Below are positions 25,301 through 40,300 of a stretch of DNA of 64,000 nucleotides, piece by piece. The notes under the pieces are model-generated. The model had not been told where the DNA came from, did not search any database, and saw only the letters and a program-made list of their open reading frames with translations. The position numbers and the translations under genes were made by a program. Source of the DNA: Epiperipatus broadwayi (Eukaryota > Onychophora > Udeonychophora > Euonychophora > Peripatidae); contig JAQFVV010013389.1 of the NCBI GenBank assembly GCA_028023455.1, forward strand, positions 1 through 64,000, written 5' to 3'. The stretch's first letter is position 1. The number at the start of each line of letters is the position of its first letter.

Positions 25301-28300
25301 TTGAAATATTTAAAATAATCTGTTTTTTCTCTGTCTTTTTTTATAATGGCTATTAGTTATAGCAAATATAAATAATGACATTTGTAACTCCATATATTCA
25401 TTTATAAAGAATGTATATGAATGATTCAAATATTTAATTATATGTTTGTATGAATTTTTAATTTTATGTAAGGAATAGAAAAATTATTATAAATGAATAA
25501 ATATTACAATTTAAGATAATAATAATGAATATATTGTAACGTGGACCTATCTATATTCCCTGCTCATCATATGGATATAAACTGCTACCTAAGATGTCTA
25601 GAATATTTATTAATTCTGTCTGGTAATATTATTTTAGACCCAGAATGACAGCACTAGTAACCTAGATTTAAACTTATATCCTTTGAAGAGATCTTGTTGG
25701 CACCAGATTATAGCTTTGGGAATTTATGAAACTCACTGGTAATGTTACACTACTTAATTAACTTGGTGAAATACATAAATGAAAAGTGTACAAAGCAAAA
25801 CAGATGTAACAATAACAGCTTTATTCTGGTAGTAACATGCAAGTTGTCTTTCCTTTTTCCCAAACACTTAATATTACAATTTTTGATGAGGCATTGGCAT
25901 CACTAAGTAACAATAATATTATATTACTGTTTCTTTTTTTAAAAAAAATTGAAGTAAATACACATATTAAAAAAATAATAGATATTTTATTACCCAGATG
26001 CCATATCAAGGTTGAAATTATACATATGAATAATAATAATCATATTAGAAATAGATAATGCACATATATAAAAAATATATAAATACACATCTTATTTTAA
26101 AGTAAACAGATATATAATATTTAAAATTCAAAACTAACTCGAAACTTTGCATGCGAATAAAATATACTTGTAAAATAATATAGGCGCTATTGCATAATTG
26201 CATATAATTAATTCACTTAGAGCTATGAAGATGAGAGCACGTCTCTTGAAAGTGCTTGCAGAATAGTATAATTTTATTTTGTTTTAAGTATAAAGTAGCT
26301 TTGCATTCAGGTGCAATAGTGCCTATATTATTTTACAAGTATATAATATTTATAGTAGATGGATTAATATCAAGAAAAAAATGATATTGGTTAATGATTA
26401 ACTATGGAGAAAGAGAAAAAAATATTTATATATATTTATAAATGTACTGATAAAATAAATGATAATCTTACTTGATTCCTTTTTTTTTTTGATCTTTGAC
26501 TCTTGACTTTGTCCTTTGTCAGCTAAACATAGTTATTCCAAAAAAAAAACAACTTACTTTTATCTGGTGATAATAATCCTTATGAAGACATTTTTTTTTT
26601 TTTCCATTCGTTAACAGAGTTTTGAAACATAATTTTCATTCACGAGTTCAAAATGTGTTCTTAATGCTCTAGGTATTGTGACAGTCAGATAATGTATGTT
26701 GGTTTAACCCAGTTCGAATACTAGGCGAAAGTACCTCGAGGCCACCCATATGCGAGATATTAAATCAAGAATACTATGACCTCTGCCCATTCGCCTATTC
26801 TCGAGGCCTGATCACGAACAAACAACACCATCTGAGCCATGCATAAATTATTTTTCAACCGGCGACAGCTTAGCATCAGCGGAAAGAAACATGGACGGAA
26901 ACACATAAAGAGCTAAATAGTTAAATGTGCAAAGGTACTAAGAAATATGTGTTTTGCGTTTTGTGTGCCTGGATCATTGAAAAGTAAAATAAAGCATTTA
27001 GAACAAATTTAGCAAAAGTCAAGCTTGTTAGTTAAATAATAGATATTTAATTAATGACTTTAAAATAGGAATAATGATTTAATGGCCTCCGCTATTCCCC
27101 TAAATTAATGAAACAAACTAATTAGACAATAAAACAGATTAATAGGTTTGCGGTCTAAATCTTTTCTTCCCAATTTTATTAAAAATTGTCAACTCGATCT
27201 TCTCGATAAAGTACGATAAAAAAAGAATCTTTCGCAAAGCATTTCTAATTGCTTTGCGCTAAAAACAGTGTTTAAAAATTATTTAAAACGTATATAGTTA
27301 AATCAGATATACGTAAAGCTAATGGCGGACAAAAGAGGCGTTATCATAGAGATCAAGTTGGCACACAAAAGAAACTGACTCGTATTTAATTAACAAACAT
27401 AAATAAAATTGGAAAGAGATTTTAAATGAACAAAAATTAACTATTAAACTTAACCGCAATGGAATATTAAATATTTACACAGGTTAGTAAGGAAGAATAG
27501 CGAAGGGAAAAAGGTTAAATATAGATAGATGATCACACAATATATATAATTAAGACTAGTCTAATAAAAATGGTTACATAACAAATACATATAATTCAAT
27601 GAAGCAATTAAAAAAAGTATGAACAAAAGGTAGCATAAGAAATAGTTCAATAGAGGAGATACGATTACCGTCCTTTTTTCCTTGGTCATGTTCCCTACGG
27701 CGTTCGTGGTTTGATCCGACCGTCGATAGGTATTTGTCTGGACAATGAAAATATGTAGTATGGTTTCACGAAAAGTTCTCCAGACACGGCACAGAGTTCA
27801 GATGACTATTGAGTGGATACTATGGCATTTTGGATGGTATTCAGGAACCTCGGCGATAGGCAAAGCTATTTATTTGCCTAGCCTAGCATATTCATTTCCA
27901 TCAAAATACTATGGCTTTTAACTGGAGCATGTTCAACCTCTCCATGATTTGAAGACGACAGTTGAATAGCTTTTTTTTTTGGAGCACAAGCTAAATGTGA
28001 AGCAAAATCTGAAAGATTTCTCCAAAGAGAAATCTGAATGCACTCTCAAGAAAACTTGGAAATAACCAGCAAGAAAACTCTGAATGAATCACCTTCACAA
28101 GGAAAATCTGAATCAACTGAATCCTTCAAAAGGAAAAATCTGAATAATCTAGTCTTTTGTTCTCACTTCTATTTATACCCTCTTTGTCAGCTACCTTCTA
28201 TTGTTTGTATGGTCTGAGATCTTGATAAGCCTCCCCATGCTCCTTTGTTTCAAAGTAACATTTTCTAAAATAACTTTTACTTTTTTACTCTAAATTTCTT

Positions 28301-31300
28301 TCTTTAAACTTTGGGATTTTATTAATTAAAAAAAAAGAAAAGAAGGCCATCTTTAATTAGACTTGAATGGCTCACTAATCAAAACTATACATTCTTTTAG
28401 AAAATGTTGGCGGGCTTATCTCAAAATCAAATCATACTAAATATTTTAACAAAATTTTAACAACAATATATTATTATTTTTTTATAGTAGAATAAGCATT
28501 TTATTTCAGCAGAATTTTGCATTAACTCATATATATACGCTAGATGTATATATATGTTTGACTAATAGGTTAAGCAATTTTTATTAATAGAATGAAATTT
28601 ATTTAAAACAAAATATTTAAATGTAATACACATTTAATAAGCATAATTATTTTTAACTCTAATGTAAAACCCTGCTGATATTGGACTATAAACTTAATTC
28701 AGGTCTACAATACTAATTAAGTTTATAGAAGGCTGTGAAGCATGGATCGGGCTTCAGATCCATTGCTTCAGTATCCGTATGTTTTTTATAGTCACATGAA
28801 TTTATTCATGCGGCTTTTAAAAAAATTGTGGATTTTTTCCATTAAGAAAATGTGTCTTGGCATTTCTTCAATGTTCAGTACATGTTTTCCTGGTCATTCT
28901 CAGTAAATCTTTGTTTTTCTCCCTTAGTACAGCAAACTTAAGTATTCATATATGATAGAACTGGAATGAAGCAATTTTTTTTTTTCATGCTAGATATGCG
29001 GGCTAAACCTTTCACTTTCGCATAATATCATGTATTGAAACATGGACCGCAAAAGTTTCTTGGCATGCCATTTGTTTAATATTTACCTTATATAATACAA
29101 AACCATTGAATATTTGATTTATAAATGCACTCTTTTTTTTATTTTCCAGCTTTCAGAGTGTATATACATGTTCAAATGGCTTTCACAAAATGTAAGCTGA
29201 TTGACTGAGCTAAATTTTTTTTTACTAACAGCCTTTAAACTCATCAAAATCCAATTGGTCTCATCCAAGCTCTATAAGGTGTTTATTAATAAGCAACTTA
29301 GATTAGACAGCTACTTTAAGACCCATGTCAATATCTGCTTTTAATAAACACAGCAAAGACACTCAATCATTTATTGAAAATAGAGAAAATTAAAAACAAA
29401 ATGTATATATATTTAATACTACAGACTTATTCTGGAATACTATTTTTTATAAATTTGAAAGTTAGTTAAAACTTCTGACACAGAGTTGATAAATATAATG
29501 GAACTGTTTCTCTTTCACTCTCTTGTTGTAAAACTAATTTTTATAATCAGTTAACAAGCTTTTTTTTTTTATTAATTTTTTTGTATACAAATATTTGTTT
29601 GAGAAGGGATGCAATGAATCCTACATGCACACATTCTAATAAAACTTATTACTTTATTTACCTAGATTTTAGAATTAAAGTGAAAATGCTATTAATTATT
29701 AACATTCTATTCAACTGTTAACCTTTATTTACTGAGGGTTTTAGAATTAAAATACAGTTGATTATTAGCTTTCATATTTGATATTTAAGTTTAATGCATG
29801 ATGCAGCTACACATAGCTATATTATATATATATGAGTAATAAAAATAAAATATTTGAAATTAATAGTAATAATTAGCATGATGTTCTTATATAAATAAAA
29901 TTGTAAAATTAGATACTTGTTAATTACATAGAATAATAATGGAGAGATTACTAGACAAAAAATATATAGTCACATGATTAATATTTTCTTTTGAATGAAA
30001 TTTAAAGTCAAAAATTTAACAATATTAAATTAAATTATATATTTATATGTGGATATATATTATGATTTGTGAAGAGGTTTTTATGACATTTATAATAATA
30101 ATTTAAAAAGATATGTAGTAAATATGTATAAAAAATATACAATACAGAATTATATAAGGCTTTTTAAATATTGGTGGTTAAATTTAGCATTAAATATAAA
30201 TTATATTACTTTTAGATGTTATTTTAAAGAATATTATGAGTAAAATATGCATTAAATTTTAGTTATATAATCTAAATAATAAATTAATTATTTAAATGCA
30301 GCTAATTTAAGTTTTATCAAACCTTTTGAACTATAGTTTTTTGTTATGTCTTCAAAAATATATCTATATATAATTGATATAATATATATTAACTTTATAT
30401 ATATATATGTATATTTATAGACAATGCTGTGTGTGTTCATATACAATAATTTACTGCTTTTATATGTTTATATATAAGAAAGACTGTTGTACTATCAAAA
30501 TTGTCAGTTTAAATTTGGAAATAAATAAATAAATTGTTTATAAATTTATTGATTTTTTTTTCCCTCCCAGCTATTGATTTGGTAAGACACATATTTCCAA
30601 GTGATGTACGTCGTATAGAAGAAGAATGGGGTGATTATTTAGTTTCACAAAAACAATTAGACTCTGCTATAAACCATTTCATTGAGGCTGGGTAAGGATT
30701 TTATTTTTTATGATCTTAAGCTTTTATTTTGTGATGTCTTTTTGTCATAGCTATACCAAGTCCTACATGTTCTTCATTATTTTTGTTAAAAAAGAATGTG
30801 ATATAAAATTTGTATAAATGTCACATGACAAATATATACACATTATAAAAAAAAGTGTACATGTTTGATGACATATTGCCCAACGCTCTTAAATAACATT
30901 TATATGATTTTTTTTTTTTGCTATATATTCATTATTATGCCTACATTTGCCAATGATTTTATGATATTTTTTCATAAATATAATAGAAATATATATATAT
31001 ATTTGTTAAACAAATTAGGTTTTTATTATTAAAAAACTTCTTTCTGCTTTAATCATTTTTTTATAAGTAAAATGCTATTGTTGCCAGATTTGAAAAAATA
31101 TTTATCAACTTGGTTTTTATAAATATTTTTAGAGATTTTTTACCAATTAAAGATTTTTTCCTCCCCATAATGTCATAAAATTGAAACATTTCTTAAATTG
31201 AAAACTGCAATTAGCAATTTTAAATATTGTTATTGTAATGTCTATAAATGATGTAATCTTTTATCCATTGCCATTCTTCTTTATTATAGGATTTGAATTG

Positions 31301-34300
31301 CCTTTGTTTGGATTATCGAGAGTGTGAGTATGGATAAATGTAGAAAAGATAAAGTTTATAGGAAAAATACAGTAGCTAATTCAAAAATTGATAGTTAATT
31401 TAATTTAGTATATGGATATTTTTTAAATAGTTTAATTTTTAACAAAATATTATAAAAGGAATCGTTCTATCATGAGTTAGAATCATTAGTGGCTTTATTA
31501 AGTTCTTCATTTCTGTTTCTGGTTAGTTGTTTGTGCTCATTCAGATTTACTTAGGGTAGTGGCTCTTAAATTCCATTTATGGTATAGATGAATGCAATAA
31601 CCATACGTTTTTAATAATTGTTGATGAGACTCCAATAATGTCTAAGAAGATCAAATCTAGTTGGTTTTACTGATGATTCTGTAAAAAGAAATTTGTTTGA
31701 GATCTCATAAGAAATCACTTTTTTTATAATTCTTCAATTGTAAATTTTTGATTAAATTTCCAGAAGATCACCAACAGTTCATGCCTCATTGTTGTTTATC
31801 AATTACAAAGGATCCACGAATCAAGAGATTCATAATATATTGATACTGACAAAAGACCTGTGAAATTTTGAAAGAGCTCTTTGGATGTAGGCTTATATTT
31901 TTAAAATGAATATTACATTCAAATATCAGCCTTTCAAGCTAATTGTGCACGCGCTTTGCGAGTGTTAATAACAAATGAATACTTTCCCTTCCAATACAAG
32001 ATATAATATTTATGCAGGAATAAAATGAATCCACCTATTCCTACAACTCAAATGCTTATATATGAGCAAATCTGAAGCAAATGAATATTGGAATTATTCA
32101 AGCATTTTATATTTTCTGCGATTTTGCAAGTATGAATATTGAACTCTGAAAAAATGTATATATAAATTATTAGGAATATTAAAGTCAGTAAAAAAACAAA
32201 AGCAAATGGATACCCAATGAGTTCAGATCTGATTTTTTACTTGAAGCTCAATTAAACAAATTAAAAGTGTCTTATTTTGATTATACTATGAGAAAATCTA
32301 TATTTGAGAAAAATGTGCATTTTTTAAAAGAGTCGATAGTGAGAAGAAAAAAAATGCGGAAACTAGCTATAACATCACAAGGATGAAATTAATCAGTACT
32401 CAATCATTTCAGACATATGCATATCATTACAAGAATCATTCATTCTATTAATGCATCATTTATGTCATGCATTAGTTCATTTTCATGATCTCCATAACTT
32501 CTGTTAATTTCTTTATCCAAAATTGTTTTGGATATATTTTTTTAAATAATTAAACTCAAAAGTGATAATAAAGGGCAAAATCCATAACGGTCAGTTAGAG
32601 AACCTCTTTTCATTCATTTTTGTGAACATATTTTTTTTTCATGTCTTTTGCATTCAAGCTTTTTATTTTTAAAAATATTTTTAAAAGTTCTTCACTGTGT
32701 TTTATTTTTTACATTTGGCTATTTTTAAAATGTGCAGGTTCAATAATGCAGCTAATAAAGTTAGTATTAGTGTACCATTAAAAAAATTGTGTAAATCAAG
32801 CTGAGTGTGAAGTGTGTCAGTACTATATTGTTTTAACTTGTTCACGCTACATCTCATATGACTATGACCAGGTAGTTCAAAACATTAATCTCATATGAAT
32901 ATGGAAGAGAAAATTCTTATTTTATTACATTATTAAATATTTGATAACTACAAGCTTTATGTTTTAAACTTATGTAGTGATTGGCTTTATTCTACTTTAC
33001 ACATATAAACAAATTTCAGTTTTAAAAAATAGATAGTTTTAGCAGAAAACACTTTCTTGATTTTTCCTCACAATGCATGTAAAATGTTACTATTTATGTG
33101 CTGAGATAAAAAATTATTAATAATAGATGTGTACCCCCCCCCCTCAAACAAGTGTTGTATTTTGCAATAATTTTTTTCTTTTTCAATCTCATAGTTCTCT
33201 TCTTTGTCTTCTTGTTTTATTTGTATGTTATTTTTTAATCATATGCTGTTTTATTTTTATTCTAAAGTAAATACTTTTAATACTTTATAAATATTTGATT
33301 TTATATTTCTATCCAATCATCTTTGAAAAATCATGTAATTTTGAAAAGAAATATTTAATAGACTTTCTCCATTGTTAAGTGTAGATATTATTTTGATTTT
33401 CAGTTTTGTAGAAAGTTGTTTTTTTTTTTTTTAATTTGTTTAATTCAATAATAATGGAGCTAAATAAATGAGTAAGATGCAATTTATTAAATATATTTGT
33501 TTATACTTCAAACGTTTAATAAAATATAATGTTAATAATTCAATATTATATTTAAGCAATGCTTTACATCCAGACTAATTTGCTTATTTTTAGTGTGTCA
33601 TTAAGGTTAAAAATGTTATTTTTTATTTATTTTCACTATTCAGTTTATTATCAACAACATCACATGATTTTTCTTATACAATTACACTTTCAATAGAAGT
33701 TTTCTTCATCCTACTCTAAAACCATCTACCTTTAAGCTTGGATAATCAGTGGATACCATATAGTATACTGCTATAAAAAAAAATTTCCAGACCAATTTCT
33801 GGCATTTGCCTTCATCATAGCTTAAAACTTTAAATGTTTTTTTAAATTTATATTATTTAAATAGTATCCTCATCTTGCAGGCAAAAGCTAGAAACTGATT
33901 AGTCTGAAGACAGGGATTTTATAGCATTTTACCATCTGGTGTGCATTGATTACTCAAGCTTATGATAGATGGCTCTAGAATAAGATAGAGATAACTGCTC
34001 TTATTTTGTTTTTAAAAGCCATTGTGAACATTTAAGAAATGTGGTAAAGAATTCACTTTTAAAGTGATGAACATATGAAAAATACATCGATCACATTATA
34101 CTGTGTTTATTATAAATGTTTGTTATTTTGAGTGACCTCATTTTGAAAGTGAAGCATAGCATAATCTGCATTTAAAACTCATGTAATAATTAAAAATAAA
34201 ATATAGAATAAAAATGAAATGAGAAAGTAAGAATAAAATTTATAACAATTGTCTTTCTATTTGGAACATGTCAAAACAAAGTATATGACTTTTCTGGTTT

Positions 34301-37300
34301 ATGCTTAATATCTGCATTAACAGTGAATAGTCATCCACTCTATTTTGCCCTAGAATAAACTGATATGATATTTATTGTGTTTTATCTATATATATAATTG
34401 AAAATGACTAGGAATAAATCTCATGAAAATGACTAATTTTCAGTGAGATAGTAAAATTAAGAAATGAATAATCAATAAAGGCTAGATGATAATACTAATC
34501 ATATCCCCAAACTAAAAAAAAAAAATTGAAACAACCTTTTTAAAATAAATATTCAACTGCAGGTCAAAGACTTTTCCAACAGTTCTTCATAAAAAAAAAA
34601 AAAGACAGTGTTTACCAAGCTTGCTCATTGTTAATTGTGAGGAAATGAACAGGTGTCTTTCCTTGTTTTACTACTAGGTAAAAATAGATAAATGTCCATT
34701 TACTGATAAAGTTGGATGATTAGCTTGATTGGCTATGGGTCAGCTATGTTAGAAAAAATTCCTAAACTTTTGAGAATTTTCCTTGAACCAGATTCGAATA
34801 CTAGGCTATAGGCTCATGCAAATCAAACTATGTAAGTATATAGAATCATAAAAATTATAAGAATGCATCAGCCATGAGTTGTCTAAACTAATATGTAAAC
34901 CGCACTCTGAATCCTCTCCTAATAAAATTAGTTTTTTTAATATTGTGTATATCACATAATTTTTGCGTTTACTAATTTTTATTTTGAATTATGACATTTT
35001 ATTTAGTTTTATTTTATCTTTTTTAAAGCAACATGCTTAAAGCAATCGATGCTGCTATTCAGTCCCGACAATGGACCAAAGCTGTTGAAATTGTAGGTAT
35101 TCTAGATGATCCTGAAGTTTCAGCAAAGTATTATCACAAAATAGCTCAACATTATGCATCCATTAAAGAATATAATGTAAGAGTTTGAAGACAATGAATT
35201 TGATACCAGATTTTTTTTTTTTTAAATATCTATAGAATTATATGCTTTTTTTTTGTATCAGATGGCTGAGAGTTTCTTTGTAGCTGCTGATCAAACTCGG
35301 GATGCTATTGAGATGTATAATCATGCTGGACTTTGGGAACAAGCACATCGAGTAAGAGAATTGAAAAGTTTTTTTTTATATATTTCAATTGTATTTGTTT
35401 CCTTAAATGTTTGAAATTGATTTTCTTATTAGATACATAATAAAAAATAAATTTACCTAATTTTGAAGAAGTATTTATTTCTATGTAGCAATGAAGTGTG
35501 TAATTGAAGAAAAGCAAGTTTAGAGTAGGTTTCAAAGAATTTTTTTTATTAAACTTTTACATGACATTAATAATGAACAGTGGTATATATTATAAAGGAA
35601 ATATCAAATCTTTTGATAGTCTGATTGTTTTTTATAACAATCGTATGTAGTAAAAATTAATTCTGAACTAATTATTTTCAAAGATAAAGTAAAAGGGCTC
35701 TAAAAATGACTGATAAATAGACTATACATAAAATTATATAAAAAACATTGAAATAATAGCAAAAAGATAGTTTATTAACTTATATATAAGAAAGGAATAA
35801 AGTAAAAGAATTTTTGACTTATATATATTTATGCGTATAAAAAATTATAAAATTTATACACACCATTAAATATGCTACATATGTAACATTTCAGAAAATA
35901 GATTTATATTCAGAGTTGAATGAAAATAATTGACATTATGGTAAATAGACAAGTGGATGTTTTTTTTTAATTTATTAAAAGTTTACAGAACTCTTTTTAC
36001 CCTACTTTACTACTGCCATTTTTAATAAGTTTAAGAAATCAAAAGATACTAAATGTTAGTGGTTATTATATTCCTATCCAGTGCTATATTATCTAGATCC
36101 TCAGAATATTTTGAAATTTATAGTTTTGGATCTGGAGCTAATGCATCTATATATTTTGAATCTAATGCACCTTCCATTCAGTAACCACCCATCAATCTAA
36201 AATTCAAAAGATCCAGGTACAATCGATCCAAGCCATCACTGATGAAATTATGAATAGTGTAGCATTGGATACGGTTTGAATAAGCAATGCCATTTAAAGT
36301 ATCTAATAATTACTCAAAGCTAAAACTAGATGGTAGCAATGGAGAAGAATAAACAGAGTTTAATCATGTAATGATTTTGGTTTTTTTAGCTGAATTTTAT
36401 ATTGTAATTATTCTTAACTTTTCTACCACTCTTAAAAATATATTAAGTGTTCATGTATACAAGAAAATAATAGTGTAATTAACATCTCAGTTTGCCGAAT
36501 TCTGGTGTGTATTTTAAATTGTTTTTTTTTGTATAGACAGAGTAACCAGTCAATAGAGTTTTATTAAGTATTTATTTTATTTTTTCCAAATTGTTTTTAT
36601 GTGTAATAAAATATTGAATTTTTTTTTTAATAGTGTTTCAGTATTGTTATTGTTTTGACTATCCAATAATCTTCTTCAGAACTTAAAGCTTCTTTTAATT
36701 GGTAAAAAAAGTGACAATTAAAGTCAAAGTTACCTTTTTTTGCAAATCATTTTACCATTTATTAATATCGAAAATTTTTATTATATATATTCAAGGACAT
36801 ATATAAATCTCACTGATCAAATTAAATTAATCAAATCAGTTATATATATTATGTAAACTTAAATGCAGTTGCGTAGTGGATAATAACTGTTTAGTTATAT
36901 TAAATAATTTAGAATTATCATAAATTTATATTAAGAAATAAAAATTTAATTTAATTAGCTTGCCTCAAAAACCATGGATCCAGAAGAAGTTCGAAGGATG
37001 TATATTGAGCAGTGTCAGAAGTTGGAAGGCCAGGGCAAGCTCAAAGAAGCAGAAAGGTAAAAAGTAAAAAATGCAAGGTTGCTTTAGACTAATTTCATTA
37101 AAACTTAACACTCTTTATAAGTATCATATTCTACAATTTTATTTTTTATTTTTATGAGAATAAGATTCCTTTTAAAAAAGAAACTTTTATAATATATTGT
37201 GTATGTATATCAGAGGTGAATTCTTTAGTAATGCATTTTTTTAAAATGTTTTTATTTAAGTTACATTCTCTGTTTACTGGTTTGTAAATTAGATTGTTTG

Positions 37301-40300
37301 TTACTTGGTAAACACTTTTATTTAAGATAGAATACTCAAAAAAAATTTGTGCTGAGTCAAGTCACTATGAAAAGATATATACCATAAAGATATAATCTCA
37401 CTTAAAAGTACTAAGTTAACTTTTGGCGAATTCTTACCAGAATCATACTGCAAAATTAGTTAACTAACTGTGCAGGAGCAGGATGAATATATAATTTATA
37501 AAATATGCAAATTATTGCAGCTAGAAATGTAAATTATAAGTGTCAGATGTTCCATTTTTTTGACAAAGGGATGCAAGACTTCTTCCTGTTGATTGTAAAT
37601 TATATATTCATCCTACTACCAGCGCAGTTAGTTAATTAATTTTACACTATGATTCTGGCTAGAATTCGCTGAAAGTTAACACTGTGCTATTATCTATATG
37701 GTTATACCTTTTCATAGTGGATTGATTCAGCTCAAGTTTTTTTGGAGTATTTTATTTGTATATGAAAAGAGTTTTTCATGTTAACTAATTAAGATAGAAT
37801 AAAAAATTTTATATCGAGATTTAATATATTTATATTCAGCATAATTTATTGAAATTTGGTATATTTCTTATAAATCACTAATAATGCATTATGATCCTAA
37901 AATGTTTTAGATAGGTTCTCAGGAGTTGGTGGATAAAACCTTAAATATTTTATTATCAAATTTCAAATGCATTCATATCAATCACTTCAATAAAGTTGAG
38001 TTGAGAACATATATATATATTTTTAAAAACTTCATTTTAAAAAGTATCTAAACAATGTTTTAAAATTGAAATAAAAACAAATCTTAATTATAAAAATTTT
38101 ATTTTTTAAAAAATATATGGCATTTTTTATTTTGATTGTAAAGGTTGGGATGTTCTAAACGGGTTTTCATATAACAAATTACATTTCAATAATTTTTAAT
38201 TCATGTGACTTTACTTTCAAATATTAAGCAGATTTCTATTTTCAGTGATGCATGCAAAAGAGTGGTATATATATTTTTTAAAAAAAGATTATATTAAAAA
38301 GTATTTTAATGATTATTTAAAATTCAAACAAAAGCAAATTTTTGATTATAAAAGTTTATTTTTTAAAAATGTTTTTGAAATATAAATGTTTATTTAAATA
38401 CAAATATATTGAAATATACTGAATCTTAGATGGAATTAAAGATGATTTGAACACAGACTTTCAAGCTCTCTTCAACTATCCACTCCATGTTAAACTACTG
38501 ACACACATGACCACATCCATGTGAAAAAGATAAATGATCTCCAATATTCGTATTTTGTGCTTAACCAGCACTCATCAATTGGTCCAGATCATTATCTTCC
38601 TCACACATATATAATCAATGCTCAGTTTTATATTAAGGTAGAAAATCTTCAAACTTTAATGGACAAGCTTCATTCTTCTTCATCCTCCAACTTTTCAGCC
38701 ATCCATATTATTGAAAATCTGATAATGGAATGCTCAAAACCCTTGCTAATGTTAATATTGTTGTCATACCCATGTTAACTTTAAATCAATCTGACCCCTC
38801 ATATGTAGGACCTTAATCTGTCTATTTAAATATACAGAAGAGTGATGGGAAGAATTCAGGCTGAATCTGTAATATTTAAATGCAAATGGAAATATTAATG
38901 TCCTACATATGAGTGGTCAGATTGACTTAAAATCAACATTGGTATGACAACAATATTGGCATTAACAATTATTTTGAGTATTCCATCATCAGATTTTCAA
39001 TAATATGGATGACTGAAAAGTTGGAGGATGAAGAAGAGTGAAGTCTGTTCTTTAAGGTTTGAAGATTTGCTAACTTAATATAAAACAGAGCACTGATTAT
39101 ATATATGTGTGAGAAATAATGATCTGGATCAATTGATGAGTGCTGGTTCAGCATGAAATATGTATATTGGAAATCATTTATCTTTTTCACTTGTATGTGG
39201 TCATGTGTGTCAGTTGTTTATGATGGAGTGGATAGCTGAAGGGAGCTTGAAAGTATGTGTTCAAATCCCCATTAATTACATAAATGTTTATTGTAAATGA
39301 TTTTTTTTAATAAGTGTGATTTTCATTTAAAGCATTAAAATGACATTGGAATAATAATAAAAAATATAAGAATGCTAAAAAATTAAAAATAATAGATATA
39401 AAAAATATTTATAATGAATGCTTTTATTTCCTATGGAACCTTAAAAAACCAAGAAAATACTTGTTTTTTCAACCACTTTTGAGGGTTTTATATTTAACTT
39501 GAAATAAAAGTATTGGGGTTTCTAGAAAATTTCTAGATCTCTCCCCCCCAACTAAACACACACTTTTATTTCAAGTTAAATATAAAAACTCCAATTGTGG
39601 TTGAAGAAATAATTATTTTCTTGTATTTTAGTTCTCGTAGTAAATAAAAACATTCATTATAAATATTTTTTATATCTATTATTTAAAAATTATGCTTTTA
39701 ACTTGTGTTAATGTTTTGAAAAATAAATTATTTGCTTTTTTTTTCTTTCTCTTTTATATTCTCATATATTATGTAGTTTTATTTCAAATTTAAATAGATA
39801 AAATATTTGCGATGAATGTATGTTAAAATCTCTGTCAGGAAGTAAATTAAAGTAACTAGGCAGCACAGTAATTAAGGGAACCTGCCACTAGCTTCTCAAT
39901 ATTTAGAACTTTAGAAAAATAAAAGCTGATAGGTTTATTTTAATTAAAAAATTTCATTATTCTAAATACTGTATCATCACATGACAAATTTAAATAAGTA
40001 AGTAAAATACATTATTAATTTGAAAGAATAGCACTATTTACATAGTAAGCGCTATTCTATTCAAGCCAATATTAATGAGATAATTATAATTTAAAATTAT
40101 ATTTTATTCAAACAGGAAATTAATATGACTATCCTAACATTTTAGAATACAAAATAAAAAACATCTTCAATTTCTTCAGTTTAGACTTGGGTGGAAAAGC
40201 CATTTTGATATTGGTAAATATACTGAATGTAATTCAAATAAGTAGGTTAGAGAATTTGATGCATAAAAATTTGTTTAAATATTTGTTTTCATCTATAGAA

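Larger units (their letters stand above)
21868..30570 (+). other. IFT172 intron, 8.7 kb
   Basis: Holds a possible solo LTR (22915-23500), a minus-strand LINE (23990-25130), an LTR-like start at about 25545 (GTAACGTGGACC), a 180-bp MITE (26163-26342), a GC-richer block (26690-28260) and a 14-bp stem palindrome (28686-28728). The stretches 21880-22900 and 28800-30560 are AT-rich with nothing recognised. Confidence 0.7.
30692..35028 (+). other. IFT172 intron, 4.3 kb
   Basis: Holds a half copy of repeat family B (31917-31960), foldback copy G of the hammerhead-like family (33733-33995), and a short repeat at about 34700-34860 sharing CGAATACTAGGC with 26710. A C run lies at 33133-33143. The rest is AT-rich with nothing recognised. 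Confidence 0.7.

Noticed and set aside
31290-31870. Possible retroelement coding patch ([12 protein letters not shown] near 31810)
   Set aside because: No family motif could be assigned and stops are frequent.
39226-39270. tRNA-like A and B boxes
   Set aside because: Spacing is too short for a tRNA and no cloverleaf forms; kept only as a remark on the inverted repeat.
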